64,000 nucleotides of DNA from Pictodentalium vernedei (GCA_031216915.1 JAUFNR010000044.1:62001-126000); one strand, 5' to 3'; shown: positions 32,687 through 45,960, counted from the stretch's first letter. The notes: a model not told the origin generated them from the sequence alone. Numbers and translations are program-made.

Positions 32687-33309
32687 CAGGCCTGAAAATA
32701 AGCAGTCTGACATTTGTAGAATGAGGTCCCCAGAGGGTGAATTTGATGATGCTATCCCATACAGTGGGCCAATCTATCCTCTGGGAGTGCGGTGGCTCAG
32801 TAGATAGAGGTGCAGGCTGCAAGCCGAGAGGTCCTCGGTTCGAATCCCACCTGCGGCAACTGCGTTGTGTTCTTGGGCAAGACACTTCATCTCCATTGCC
32901 CGCGTGGGGGCACGATGACGCCATGTACTAAGGCGTACTGCACGTCGATGGTCCGCGTGTCTTCAAGCAATCTAACCCTGCCTGTGCTGCAGTGCGGAGT
33001 TACGATGTTGGGGAGCTGGCAGCTGCTCGTCGTTGCTCGGTGGTTCTGTCCGGGTACTCCGGCTTCCTCCACCCGTAAAACTGTCACGGTCTTGATTAGC
33101 CATTGTGCATAAATATATGACCTTAAAACATCAATAAATAAATCTATCCTCTGGGAACCTCTTATTGTTTAGTTTTGAGTCCCTGATTCAGATTGAGGTT
33201 CACAGAGGGTAAATTTAGTGATGATACCCTGCTGTGCAGGGTAGCATCACTAAATTCACCCTCTTGGGACCTCATTTTGCAGATGACAGCCTGCTTATTT
33301 TCTGGCTTG
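32687..33309. mobile_element. hAT-like fold-back MITE F2, split by a SINE
   Basis: Terminal inverted repeats CAGGCCTGAAAATAAGCAG and its inverted partner CTGCTTATTTTCTGGCTTG are flanked by CACATGAA at 32679-32686 and 33310-33317. An 8-bp duplication with CA-starting ends is typical of hAT elements. The inner hairpin (CTGCTGTGCAG) is shared with F1. Confidence 0.75.
32787..33140 (+). mobile_element. tRNA-derived SINE, copy S4, with target duplication
   Basis: It has GTGGCTCAGTAGATAG, GGTTCGAATCCC, TTGGGCAAGACACTTCA and an AATAAATA tail. A 16-bp direct repeat AATCTATCCTCTGGGA lies at 32771-32786 and 33141-33156. It sits inside F2, so it is younger than F2. Confidence 0.93.
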
Positions 33310-33551
33310 CACATGAAAGTTAACTCTTTTGTCATTCATCGCTTAGTGGGGCTGGGCGGTTTTTCAGTGTTACGGTTCAGTTCCGGTTTTTGAGGCAAAA
33401 ACTGGTCGAACGGTTTTACTGTGTTTGTGCATAAACCGGTCAAACTATCTTACTGGGAGGAAACTGGACTAGCGACCATTATGGAATCTCATCACTAAGT
33501 CTATCTCACAAAAGAGCAAATACATCGTGTCCTCAATGTCACATTATCTCC

Positions 33552-33584
33552 CTTATTGACTCATCCACCGGATGAGTCAATAAG
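33552..33584. other. Perfect hairpin
   Basis: CTTATTGACTCATCC / GGATGAGTCAATAAG around a 3-base loop. No associated element is recognised. Confidence 0.6.
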
Positions 33585-33657
33585 AAAGAAAATGTAACAA
33601 TGAGAACACAACATAGTATAGGTGAACCTCATTCATTTGTTACCCAGGTTTATGTTT

Positions 33658-34010
33658 TTTTTACCTGCGTCGCCAGCGGCAGACCAGGTCTAGTAACCGC
33701 TCAACACGGTCCATCAGTCCGTCTGTCAGTCCGTCCAAAACACTTCTTCCGTCAAAGTTTTCTTAGCTTCTATGAAAGGGAATGATTTTATATTTGGTCT
33801 GCTGCTTCATAACAATGAGTTGTATCGTGTATCTAATTTTCAGATCTGCCGTGCAGCCGCTTCCTGTTTGCCGATACTTTGAAATTTGACTGTACTCACT
33901 GAACATTGAAATTTTTTGTCACACTTTTCTCGGCTTCTATGCGACGGATTCATTCAATATTTCACCTGGAGCTTGATAATGTTGAGTTGTATCGTGTATG
34001 CAATAATCAA
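33658..34010 (+). mobile_element. GTCY/array element P5 (fragment)
   Basis: A GTCC/GTCT run (33706-33740) is followed by two related units. GAGTTGTATCGTGTA recurs at 33817 and 33984, a 167-base spacing. Ends are not resolved. Confidence 0.5.
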
Positions 34011-34403
34011 TTGCATGCAGCGATGCAGGTCCAGACCCACTATTGGTCTTGGCTTGTTTCTGACTGAATAAGCTTAGCAACTGATCATCTAGAAGCCAAA
34101 CAGAGGTTAGGCTGAACCTAATACAGCTAGGGCCTTTATGGTGAGTGGTGTCGAACAAACTATTGCAGATTTTTTCCAAGTTAAGGAGACTGTTGTGTTT
34201 TTTAATATCTGTTCTTAACACACCGAAAAACCAATTCGAAAACTGAGGTGTTTTCCCTAACCCGAACCTAAGCCAAATGTGAAACATCAAAACCTCCCAG
34301 CTCTATCCCTTAGGATTATAAAGTTAACCCTTGGTACCACCTGCCTAACAAAACTATACTGAATTGTGTAAACAAACCACTCGGCCACCATGTGTTGTGA
34401 AAG

Positions 34404-34651
34404 TTAACCCTTTACCCAACGAATCGGCCGCATCCATCCGCGTAATATGCAAATTCAGCAGTTGAAAAAATATTATTTTTCAAAAAATTTCAACAAAACC
34501 CTATCATGTGACCCCTCGTTGGAACGAGCTCATCAAGCTCGTTCCAACGAGGGGTCACATGATATGGTTTCGTTGAAATTTTTTGAAAAATATGAAAAAA
34601 TGATATTTAAAATAATAAATTTTGATATCGTCTGCGTAGGCAAAGGGTTAA
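34404..34651. mobile_element. Palindromic MITE M2, piggyBac-like ends
   Basis: Second copy of M1, with TTAACCCTTTACCC and CAAAGGGTTAA ends. Relative to M1, both palindrome arms have changed together (CTCATTGG to CTCGTTGG, and CCAATGAG to CCAACGAG). Another position is mismatched. Confidence 0.75.
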
Positions 34652-34760
34652 CCACATATTACAATAGAACTGAGGTTTAAATCATATTCTGATTTGGTCA
34701 GACAACCTGACATGAATATACTCCACATTGATATATTATACTTTTTTCTTTCTTTTACAG

Positions 34761-34850
34761 GATCGAATGTTAGAATTGATACCACATTGTTAGGATTTGA
34801 TAATATGAACTGGCAAAGGGGCAGTCGAAGCTACGTTTTTCAAGGAGTAG
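34761..34850 (+). CDS. ANKRD13: ANKRD13-family exon (90 bp)
   Basis: The acceptor is CTTTCTTTTACAG and the donor AG|GTAAGT at 34851. The last base of the previous exon plus GA gives Gly, then SNVRIDTTLLGFDNM and NWQRGSRSYVFQGV, the part of the ANKRD13 domain that follows the KVWKSG segment. The exon again ends in phase 1. The next exon is not found in the remaining 29 kb, so the following intron is long or the gene continues beyond the window. Confidence 0.9.
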
Positions 34851-34889
34851 GTAAGTGAAGTATATCCTCCGTTGAAACACTGGGAAGTG

Positions 34890-35290
34890 AATCAGTGCAA
34901 TGTGAGGCATCTTTTTCTTCAGATCTACCAGTCAGAATCTTTGGGTATTTAATATGCAGCATCCTTAGATGGTTCGGATTCAAGTTTTTTCAAATTAAGT
35001 CCCCAAAGTCATATTTTGGCTCCATGTGGGAGCCCAAATTTTAACTTGGCACATTATGAGGACTATTCTTTAAAAAATTTGCTTCAGATCCATGTAGTGT
35101 TCTTAGTGGGTTCAGATTCATGTTTGTTCAAATCAAGTCCCTGGGTTCATATTTGGGTTCCCTGTGGGAGACCAACTTTTAACATGGTGCAGTATGAGGA
35201 CTATTCTTCAAAGATCTACAGGTCCAGGCAGAATCTTTTGATATTTGGTATATATCATTACTATGAGTCCAAGATTAGTGTGTACAAAGT
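34890..35290 (+). repeat. H-type array fragment
   Basis: Two to three diverged 165-167 bp units with CTTCAGATC, TATGCAGCATCC and TGTGGGAGCCCAA, just after ANKRD13 exon 3 and before H2. Confidence 0.7.
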
Positions 35291-37780
35291 GTTATGCTTT
35301 ACTGATTTTGAGGGGCAGCAGAGGAGTTTAAAATTGAGAATTTACTATTTGTTTTAATGAATTCTGCCTCGTGCCTGACAAAGCCGATTATGGTCAACTT
35401 TAGTTGGATATAAGTGTGGGTGCATAACATTACCGTTTGTTGAACTCTGTTAATTTTATGGGTCAAGTGGATGGTGTCCATTTGGTATTTTTTAGCTCAC
35501 CTGAGCAAAGCTCAAGGGGAGCTTTACTAATCACTTTCCATCTGTCATCCATCGTCTGTCCATCCGGCGTTAACTTTACATTATCGACTTCTTCTCACAA
35601 ACTACTCAACCAAATTGAACCAAATCTGATGTGCATGTTCCCTATCACATGTCAATTCAAATTTGTTCAAATCAAGTTGACCCACCCCTTGGTAGGGCCA
35701 CGCCCCAAAAGTGAGCCTGAATCTTAAAAAATCTTCTTCTCATGAACCAGCAGTAGCAGAGACTTGATATTAGGAGTGCAGCTTCCTTTTGGGGTGTAGA
35801 CTCAGATTTGTTCAAGAGAAGTTCTAGGGCCTATATTTGCCATCGTTATGGTAGGGGCAAGAATTTTTGCCATGCCCAAATTTTCTATATTTTTATACTG
35901 TACCAATGACCCAGACATAGCTGGTGCTAACTCTTAAAATATAGGGCCAAACACAAATTTTGCCCCCCAATCCCCAAAATTTGCATCTAAAACTAAAGAA
36001 AACATGTCCAGAAAGGCCCTCCACACCTCGCCCCCACTGCGCATGCGCAGTGTCAAGGACGTTCCGAAATTGGCGCCATTTATCATTCTAAGTTTGGCCC
36101 TTCATCAGTTAACATCTGACTGATCTTTGTGCTTTTAAATCTCAGTTTAAATGATGCCAGACACATAAATATTAGTGAAATGGTGATTCTAAGGAGGATA
36201 GAAAAGGAGGAGAGGAAAAGAATGTGTGACAGAATATTATCAGGGCTGTAACTTAAAATTTTTTAATGAAATTATGTTAAGTTACCTATTTTCAAGGCAG
36301 CAGCCATTTTGTTGTCATTCTGATTATTTAGTTACACTGTTTTTTCAAGTGTTTTTCCTCTCTCCCTGTCCTTTAAGTTCCCCCTTGCTATTCTCCCATG
36401 CTTTTGGCATAGTTTCTGTAATTATTATTACTAAAATTTCTTGGGAGTTTTAGCTTAATAACAGAATGAATTCTGTTCTTTCCCCATGTTTACGTCTTCA
36501 CCTACGGGTGGTTAGGCGTTGTGTTCTGCATCTACCATCTGATGTTCTGCAGTTTCTTCCCTGGAAGTCTCTGTTTTGCATCAGATGGTGTATTTTTGGT
36601 AACTGATTTCGGGCCTGGGTGCCTGGAGTCTTATTTTAGTGTTTTTACACTCATTGTTTACATTTACAACAGCCCTCTGTGTGAGGGGGGGATTTCTAAA
36701 TAATAATATCTTTATGTTATTTTATTCATAACTAGATACATTATTATTGTTCGTAAGTGTTGAATAAATTGTTTAAAATATTTTTAAAATTTTTGTCCAC
36801 ACTTAGGCTTGGGATCCATTGGGGCTCAACGTTACTTTTCAGAAACTTGGGCTGTTCTGAAAAAATATTTTTTCAAAATATTTTGATTTCAATTATTTTT
36901 TCTATATTAATGGATCATATTATTATTATGTATTTGATTGCCAGGGGTTAGTGCGAGTACCAGGACTTGTTTTCTTTTCTCATTGAAAGGATATTGATCA
37001 ATTGTTTTAGGAGGAAGTCTTCCTCTGACCTTATTATCATTCTATATGTGGTCAGTGTACTCGCATTAACTCCTGTTCTGTATCGTATGATTTCGATGAC
37101 AATATGGGAAGCGTATGTCACGGTATGTTGTTGGGGATTTGGACACTCCGGTCCTTTCCCCGCAGGGTCACTCTACTTTATCAATTTCTATTTCAGACGA
37201 TCAAGATTAGGGTGATGTATCTGTGATGTCTTCCAACAGTGTGCCTCCGTCGTCACAATTAATGAAGGGCTAGCGGAAAAGTGCTCATGTAATACGCCAA
37301 TTGCCTAAGAGGACCCTAGTAGGTTCGACGGCCTTTGACGTCCGCTAGCTCGCCCGGTGTAGCGTCCATTCACCGAATGGTTCGGCAGCTGGGTTCGTCC
37401 GTTGCGGTCTAGAAGGAATTTTGGGGTGATGCGAGCACTATAAAATTAACTTAATGCACACCCAGTGACGGCGGATCGGAGGGAGAACGGAGGAAGCCTT
37501 TTAGTCCGGTTCATAGCTCGTTCCGGTCCATCCGGACGGCAAGCGAGAGAGGCCCCTCTCTCGTTCAACAACATCTGGCCCCAGATGTTGTGGTACAAAT
37601 GTGTCGTTAGCGGAGCATACGTCCGTCGCTCGGGACGCTCCGTTGTATAGGCAGTCTGCTGAGACTGCTAAGGCTTCCTCTTCTCATCAGCGCACACGAC
37701 CGCACCTTGGCTGCGTGACCGCCGATATATTACCAGCTTCGCCGATCAAGGATTATTCGGCGACCAGGTCACACCATCCG

Positions 37781-38000
37781 GCAGCCAGGGATTCGAGACC
37801 GATGGACTCCGAACGTTCGCATAGGAAGTATGCGGGAGCCATCTGATGCGGAGCTGCCCTCGGCGAAGCACCGATAGACTGCGCCTCCGCAGGTCTCGAC
37901 GCCGGACGTTCTTGTGCACATAGCACAGCTTATCGCAGCATCCCAGCAGCCGACAGAAACGGTGTCGGATCGAGAATTATCCGACAGCGCTGGGTCGGTA
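37781..38000 (+). repeat. E1-like gag patch in copy A (also in B at 41250-41469)
   Basis: This stretch follows E1 11380-11600 closely (GATTCGAGACCGATGGACTC, then GAGCTGCCCTCGGCGAAGCA). It then returns to C-type sequence and repeats the segment already passed. The exit falls on CGGTA (37996-38000), which E1 and C share at the corresponding points. Confidence 0.75.
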
Positions 38001-40681
38001 GCCGGGCACTCGAGGCCTGCAGACTCCGGACGTTCGCATAGAAAGTGTGCGGGAGTCAACGTACACGGAGCTTTCAGCGGCAATGCATCGTAAGTCCGCT
38101 ACTGCACAGGCCTCGGGAACGGACGTGCTTTCCTTAATAGCACAGTTTATCGCAGCATCCCAGCATCAACTGAATCTGTCGCATATATTTTATCCGACGA
38201 TGCTGGGTCGGGACGCTCCGCGGAAGCGGGTACGGACGTCCGAAAAATTTCATCCGGTCCGACGGGATACCGAAAGGGATTCGGTGGATTTCAAGCTTTC
38301 CCTTTCGGAACAACATATGCTGCGATGCCGGATAAGAAACTGATAGCGTCGGTGGACTTAGAAATTTTTGGTTCGGTTCAGGGACATCGTCCCTCAGTTC
38401 CGACATAGTCCAATAATGTCACACAAACTTTCGAATTATTGAACGACGCTATATATATTATTATTTTATGCTTGCTATCCAAGCATTTATGGTTTCTTGT
38501 TCGAAGAGTTATGGAGATGTCTTTCTAAAGTGTGCCTCTGTCGTCATAGTTAATGAAGAGTTAGCGGCAATAAGTGCTCATGGAATATGTCTATCGCTTA
38601 CGGAATGACATTCGCTAGCTCACCCGGTGTAGCATACATTCATCGAATGGTTCGGCTGCCGGGTTCGTCCGTTGCGGTCTAGGAAGGAGATTTGGGTGAT
38701 GCGAGCACTTTAATTACTTTAGTACTCACCCAGTGACGGCAGATTGAGGACAGATCGGAGGAAGCCAACAACATAGGGGACCGCATGTTGTGGTTCAGAT
38801 ATTTTACATTCGGAGCATATGTCCGTTGCTCGGGACGCTCCGTTATATTGACAGTCCGAGAGACTGTCTTTAATGCTTCCTCATCCTCACAGCAGGGCAC
38901 ACGACCGCACATTGGCTACGTGACCTCGAGTATCCGATCAGTTTCGGCATTCAGTGATTCCACAGCGAATAGGTCGCGCCATCCGGTAGCCAAGGGACAC
39001 GAGGCCTATACTCTCCGTTCGCTCGCATATTGGAAGTATGCACGGGGTAACGATCTCGGAGCTTCCTGCGGCAATGCATCGTAAGACCGCTGCTCCTCAG
39101 GCCTCGGTGACGGACGTGCTATCCGAGTTAGCACAGTTGTTTCGCAGCATCCCAGCAATTGACGGTTTCTCGGTCGAATCAGGAATTATCCGACGGCGCT
39201 GGGTCGGTGCGGTCCGCGGTTGCATCAAGCTACGGACGACCGAACGCTTTATAGGGTCCGACAGGATGGCGAAAGGGATTCGATAGATTTCGAGTTTTCC
39301 CTTTAGTAGTATCGGAAGATGCCTTTCATATCTTCTGGCATTTCTTCCAGTGATTATATTTTTATACTGTACCAATGACCCAGACATAGCTGGTGCTAAC
39401 TCTTAAAATATAGGGCCAAACACAAATTTTGCCCCCCAATCCCCAAAATTTGCATCTAAAACTAAAGAAAACATGTCCAGAAAGGCCCTCCACACCTCGC
39501 CCCCACTGCGCATGCGCAGTGTCAAGGACGTTCCGAAATTGGCGCCATTTATCATTCTAAGTTTGGCCCTTCATCAGTTAACATCTGACTGATCTTTGTG
39601 CTTTTAAATCTCAGTTTAAATGATGCCAGACACATAAATATTAGTGAAATGGTGATTCTAAGGAGGATAGAAAAGGAGGAGAGGAAAAGAATGTGTGACA
39701 GAATATTATCAGGGCTGTAACTTAAAATTTTTTAATGAAATTATGTTAAGTTACCTATTTTCAAGGCAGCAGCCATTTTGTTGTCATTCTGATTATTTAG
39801 TTACACTGTTTTTTCAAGTGTTTTTCCTCTCTCCCTGTCCTTTAAGTTCCCCCTTGCTATTCTCCCATGCTTTTGGCATAGTTTCTGTAATTATTATTAC
39901 TAAAATTTCTTGGGAGTTTTAGCTTAATAACAGAATGAATTCTGTTCTTTCCCCATGTTTACGTCTTCACCTACGGGTGGTTAGGCGTTGTGTTCTGCAT
40001 CTACCATCTGATGTTCTGCAGTTTCTTCCCTGGAAGTCTCTGTTTTGCATCAGATGGTGTATTTTTGGTAACTGATTTCGGGCCTGGGTGCCTGGAGTCT
40101 TATTTTAGTGTTTTTACACTCATTGTTTACATTTACAACAGCCCTCTGTGTGAGGGGGGGATTTCTAAATAATAATATCTTTATGTTATTTTATTCATAA
40201 CTAGATACATTATTATTGTTCGTAAGTGTTGAATAAATTGTTTAAAATATTTTTAAAATTTTTGTCCACACTTAGGCTTGGGATCCATTGGGGCTCAACG
40301 TTACTTTTCAGAAACTTGGGCTGTTCTGAAAAAATATTTTTTCAAAATATTTTGATTTCAATTATTTTTTCTATATTAATGGATCATATTATTATTATGT
40401 ATTTGATTGCCAGGGGTTAGTGCGAGTACCAGGACTTGTTTTCTTTTCTCATTGAAAGGATATTGATCAATTGTTTTAGGAGGAAGTCTTCCTCTGACCT
40501 TATTATCATTCTATATGTGGTCAGTGTACTCGCATTAACTCCTGTTCTGTATCGTATGATTTCGATGACAATATGGGAAGCGTATGTCACGGTATGTTGT
40601 TGGGGATTTGGACACTCCGGTCCTTTCCCCGCAGGGTCACTCTACTTTATCAATTTCTATTTCAGACGATCAAGATTAGGG

Positions 40682-43010
40682 TGATGTATCTGTGATGTCT
40701 TCCAACAGTGTGCCTCCGTCGTCACAATTAATGAAGGGCTAGCGGAAAAGTGCTCATGTAATACGCCAATTGCCTAAGAGGACCCTAGTAGGTTCGACGG
40801 CCTTTGACGTCCGCTAGCTCGCCCGGTGTAGCGTCCATTCACCGAATGGTTCGGCAGCTGGGTTCGTCCGTTGCGGTCTAGAAGGAATTTTGGGGTGATG
40901 CGAGCACTATAAAATTAACTTAATGCACACCCAGTGACGGCGGATCGGAGGGAGAACGGAGGAAGCCTTTTAGTCCGGTTCATAGCTCGTTCCGGTCCAT
41001 CCGGACGGCAAGCGAGAGAGGCCCCTCTCTCGTTCAACAACATCTGGCCCCAGATGTTGTGGTACAAATGTGTCGTTAGCGGAGCATACGTCCGTCGCTC
41101 GGGACGCTCCGTTGTATAGGCAGTCTGCTGAGACTGCTAAGGCTTCCTCTTCTCATCAGCGCACACGACCGCACCTTGGCTGCGTGACCGCCGATATATT
41201 ACCAGCTTCGCCGATCAAGGATTATTCGGCGACCAGGTCACACCATCCGGCAGCCAGGGATTCGAGACCGATGGACTCCGAACGTTCGCATAGGAAGTAT
41301 GCGGGAGCCATCTGATGCGGAGCTGCCCTCGGCGAAGCACCGATAGACTGCGCCTCCGCAGGTCTCGACGCCGGACGTTCTTGTGCACATAGCACAGCTT
41401 ATCGCAGCATCCCAGCAGCCGACAGAAACGGTGTCGGATCGAGAATTATCCGACAGCGCTGGGTCGGTAGCCGGGCACTCGAGGCCTGCAGACTCCGGAC
41501 GTTCGCATAGAAAGTGTGCGGGAGTCAACGTACACGGAGCTTTCAGCGGCAATGCATCGTAAGTCCGCTACTGCACAGGCCTCGGGAACGGACGTGCTTT
41601 CCTTAATAGCACAGTTTATCGCAGCATCCCAGCATCAACTGAATCTGTCGCATATATTTTATCCGACGATGCTGGGTCGGGACGCTCCGCGGAAGCGGGT
41701 ACGGACGTCCGAAAAATTTCATCCGGTCCGACGGGATACCGAAAGGGATTCGGTGGATTTCAAGCTTTCCCTTTCGGAACAACATATGCTGCGATGCCGG
41801 ATAAGAAACTGATAGCGTCGGTGGACTTAGAAATTTTTGGTTCGGTTCAGGGACATCGTCCCTCAGTTCCGACATAGTCCAATAATGTCACACAAACTTT
41901 CGAATTATTGAACGACGCTATATATATTATTATTTTATGCTTGCTATCCAAGCATTTATGGTTTCTTGTTCGAAGAGTTATGGAGATGTCTTTCTAAAGT
42001 GTGCCTCTGTCGTCATAGTTAATGAAGAGTTAGCGGCAATAAGTGCTCATGGAATATGTCTATCGCTTACGGAATGACATTCGCTAGCTCACCCGGTGTA
42101 GCATACATTCATCGAATGGTTCGGCTGCCGGGTTCGTCCGTTGCGGTCTAGGAAGGAGATTTGGGTGATGCGAGCACTTTAATTACTTCAGTACTCACCC
42201 AGTGACGGCAGATTGAGGACAGATCGGAGGAAGCCAACAACATAGGGGACCGCATGTTGTGGTTCAGATATTTTACATTCGGAGCATATGTCCGTTGCTC
42301 GGGACGCTCCGTTATATTGACAGTCCGAGAGACTGTCTTTAATGCTTCCTCATCCTCACAGCAGGGCACACGACCGCACATTGGCTACGTGACCTCGAGT
42401 ATCCGATCAGTTTCGGCATTCAGTGATTCCACAGCGAATAGGTCGCGCCATCCGGTAGCCAAGGGACACGAGGCCTATACTCTCCGTTCGCTCGCATATT
42501 GGAAGTATGCACGGGGTAACGATCTCGGAGCTTCCTGCGGCAATGCATCGTAAGACCGCTGCTCCTCAGGCCTCGGTGACGGACGTGCTATCCGAGTTAG
42601 CACAGTTGTTTCGCAGCATCCCAGCAATTGACGGTTTCTCGGTCGAATCAGGAATTATCCGACGGCGCTGGGTCGGTGCGGTCCGCGGTTGCATCAAGCT
42701 ACGGACGACCGAACGCTTTATAGGGTCCGACAGGATGGCGAAAGGGATTCGATAGATTTCGAGTTTTCCCTTTAGTAGTATCGGAAGATGCCTTTCATAT
42801 CTTCTGGCATTTCTTCCAGTGATTATTTTTCGGACTTCATTGCTGCGATCTTGGATAAGAGACTTATAGCGTCATTGGACTCGGATTTTTCGATCGGTAC
42901 AGGGACTTTGTCCCTGACTTACCGACGCAGTCCAATATTGTCATTACAACATGTGTTTTATTTTTCGACGCTATATATATATATATATATATACAAGCCT
43001 GCTACTAAGC
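40682..43010 (+). pseudogene. Duplicated, broken gag of copy B
   Basis: Same two-unit broken gag as in copy C, plus the E1-like patch. The leader intron with GTATGT and CTATTTCAG lies just before (40582-40665). The equivalent in copy A starts at 37213. Confidence 0.75.
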
Positions 43011-44362
43011 ATGATAGTTTAGTTTCTTGTCCGCGTGGCTCATTTCTGCCATTTTATCTTTTTTACATATAGTTTATTTTGGCAGAGCAGGGCATACCGA
43101 GAGTTCATATGCGTCTAGACGGTGTGATTAAAGACTGCATATATTCTTTTTCGCCGTTTATGTCTTTTCCAATTTCAATATTGGGAACGACATTATGTAT
43201 AGTAGACTTAACTTAGACGCTTTATTATACGTAATCCGCCTTACTGAGGCGTTATCATTACGTCTTCAAGAAAAGATTTACGGGATATTATTCTCAATGT
43301 AATTTCTTTTGAGGGCAGTATTTTGTTCACGTATAACTCCGCCCTTCAGTGGCTGATTGGAGTTGGTTAGACGTGATGCAGCCCTAGCTACATCCACGCG
43401 TGGATAGTAGGTTAAGAACTCTCTCAGAGTCGCTTCGTTCTCGGAGGAGCTTCTCTTTGACGGCAACTTTCCGGCAATCCATGAATTGCTTGGTTTATCC
43501 ATTCTCTTGTCTATCTAGTGTTACAAGAGATTCAGACTGGGGCAAACATTCGGTGGTTGACTCAGAGAGTGCCGCCGCAGTTGCCGGACCCTAGTGTGGC
43601 TGTTATGACGGTTGCCAGTCAAACAGATTGGGATATATACTGATCCCTACGGATTCGAAGTGCCAGGGTCTTTGGGTTCCGCAGTCTTTTAGCTATCAGT
43701 TTAACTTCCGCGGAATAATGTTTTTTAGGCTTGCTTTATGTCATTGCATGAACATTATTCAGAAATGCATGCCCAAATTCCTGTCCTTTAATTCGACAGT
43801 AGTGGCGTATCTCCGGAACCAGGGAGGCACTCTTTCGTTTCCGTTATTCAATTTAATGGAAAGAATCCGTCTGTTGGTTATTGTACACCAAGTTCAGTTT
43901 TGGTCCGTCATATTCGGGGTCGTCTGATTGTTTTATCGCACTCCCGTTCTCTTACGGGTCGCTTGTTGCTGTCAGAATGGACTCTCAACAAACAAGTATT
44001 CAATCAGATTTGCTATCTAAGGGAGCGCCCAATGATGTTTTATTATGACACAGCTTGCTAATCAATTGCAGACGTATGTGTTGGCTTGTCCAGATCTCTG
44101 AGCTAATACTGTTAACGCTCTATTGATCTATAGGACGCAATGATAGGATACGCGTATCCTCCGGCGCTGTTGTTTTAGCAGGTATTGCTAGGATAAACAA
44201 CCACAATACATTTCTGTTGATAGCATCCCTATCTTCACAGAGATCATGAGTAATTTACTCTCTTGTCTACTGTGGATCTTAACGTGAAATCTTCCTCTAT
44301 GTGAGGATCTTTTTTCACTGGGTAAATCGTGTCATCTTTATCACAACCAGCAAGGTCGCAAC

Positions 44363-45390
44363 CTTCATGTATTCCGTTGTGTGGTCCGTATTGCATTGTT
44401 AGCACTGTACTGGACGAGCTTTGGACGCGATTTCTTACTATAGGAGATCCTCTTCTTCGCTATTCTATGCGACTAAAGTGGAGGCTCTTCCGTCGTGGTG
44501 TAGGGATCATTATGTTCATATGGTTGATCCCTCCATACTACGCATTGCTAGTTTTTAGTATACTTGTTTCACAAGATCTACTGCAGCCTGTTGTTATTTA
44601 GGTTAAAGGTTTATGTTACCTCATACCTATGCACTCTACGATAGTTTACAATTGAGTCTTTTGTCTCTTTATCTAAGTCAGTTAGTAACTTTTTGATAAA
44701 TAGACTTAGAATCTTTAGATTAAATTCCTATACGGATTTTAACTTCGGTTCTTATTTAGCTAAGTAATCATTTGAGCCTCTGGAAACAGTAGTTTTCAAA
44801 TTCTGACCTTTTAGACAGTAATTCTGTTGGTTTCTCTTTTACTGTAGAGTCAGTGAGTTTCATGCACTATCGATGGATGATTTTCACTTTCATAGTTTCG
44901 GAATCAATACTTCCGTTACTATTTAGGTTGGATTGTTGCATAAGAGTTAGGCTCCTTTTATCCGGAACCTATTATTTTAAGGTCCTTCCGTCTTCGTATG
45001 GGCATAGGCCTTTACTCTTTCCGGATACAGTTTATGTATTTATAAACAGATATCTGTTTATTACAAGGGCGTAAGCTTCTTCTGTCTTTGATGTCTAGAA
45101 GGACGTTACGCTCCATTTTATTGTTAATCGATTCTATTAACTAGCGTACTGCTTATGGTATATCATTGGCTTAGCAGTTGTGCTTAAGATTTCGGCTCTT
45201 GAAGTAAGAGTTCTTCTACTTCTTGGGCTTACATTAATAGTGTTGCTATTATAGATTTTTGAAGGCTGCTCATTGCGCTCAGCCATCCATTCATGAATTT
45301 TATCTCAGAAATATCGAGTCCATTTCTGGAGGCCTCTATTGTTAGGTCTATTATCTACTGCTCAGAATGTCATTCACTTAACAGTTGCTA
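44363..45390 (+). pseudogene. Decayed YR of copy B
   Basis: YR-homologous DNA with the same stops and indels as copies A and C. It cannot encode a recombinase. Confidence 0.8.
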
Positions 45391-45960
45391 CTATAGCTAG
45401 GTAGGCTGTCTGTTTCGGCAGTGTCTCCGTTCGGCTGCCCTCTTCGCTCTGGGCTATTTGACCCAGGGCAAGAAAAAGGGGGGGGGAGGGTGTTCCCTTG
45501 GGTCACCTGTTTTTACTATGAAAACAAGGGGATACCTCCTCCGGAGTTAGTAATTCTGAGCTGTTATTGGGAAGGTTGTTTAGTGAGAAGTTTAAGTTTA
45601 TAAAATTCATTCAAGTCTTAGTTTTTAAAGTATAGCTTTTGAATATTGCATATGTCAACGGACATGATTATGCAATTCTCACACACTTTTAGGAGTATAA
45701 GAGTCTCTATTCTCTAGACTTACTTTATTATTGGCTTACTTTAAAAATTATTAGTATAAGGATTATTGGATATTAATAGAGTACATGGATGTATGAAGCT
45801 CAATTTTTGGAAGGTGTTGTATCTTTCTAATTTATCATAAATAAGAAAGATACATGTAAGGCCTATTACTTCTTTTCCCTACAGGGGATGACTCTATTTT
45901 ATTTTATTGAGCGTATTCCATTTTGCTCTATGTCCTTGGCCCTCCAGCCTTTTTACTATT

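Larger units (their letters stand above)
29091..34760 (+). other. ANKRD13: ANKRD13 intron, 5.7 kb
   Basis: It runs from GTACGT to an acceptor CTTTCTTTTACAG ending 34760. It contains P2 copy 4, SINEs S3 and S4, P4, a hAT-like MITE, P5 and MITE M2. A near-perfect hairpin lies at 29584-29633 (arms with CATGGCTGCT / AGCAGCCATG). Confidence 0.8.
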
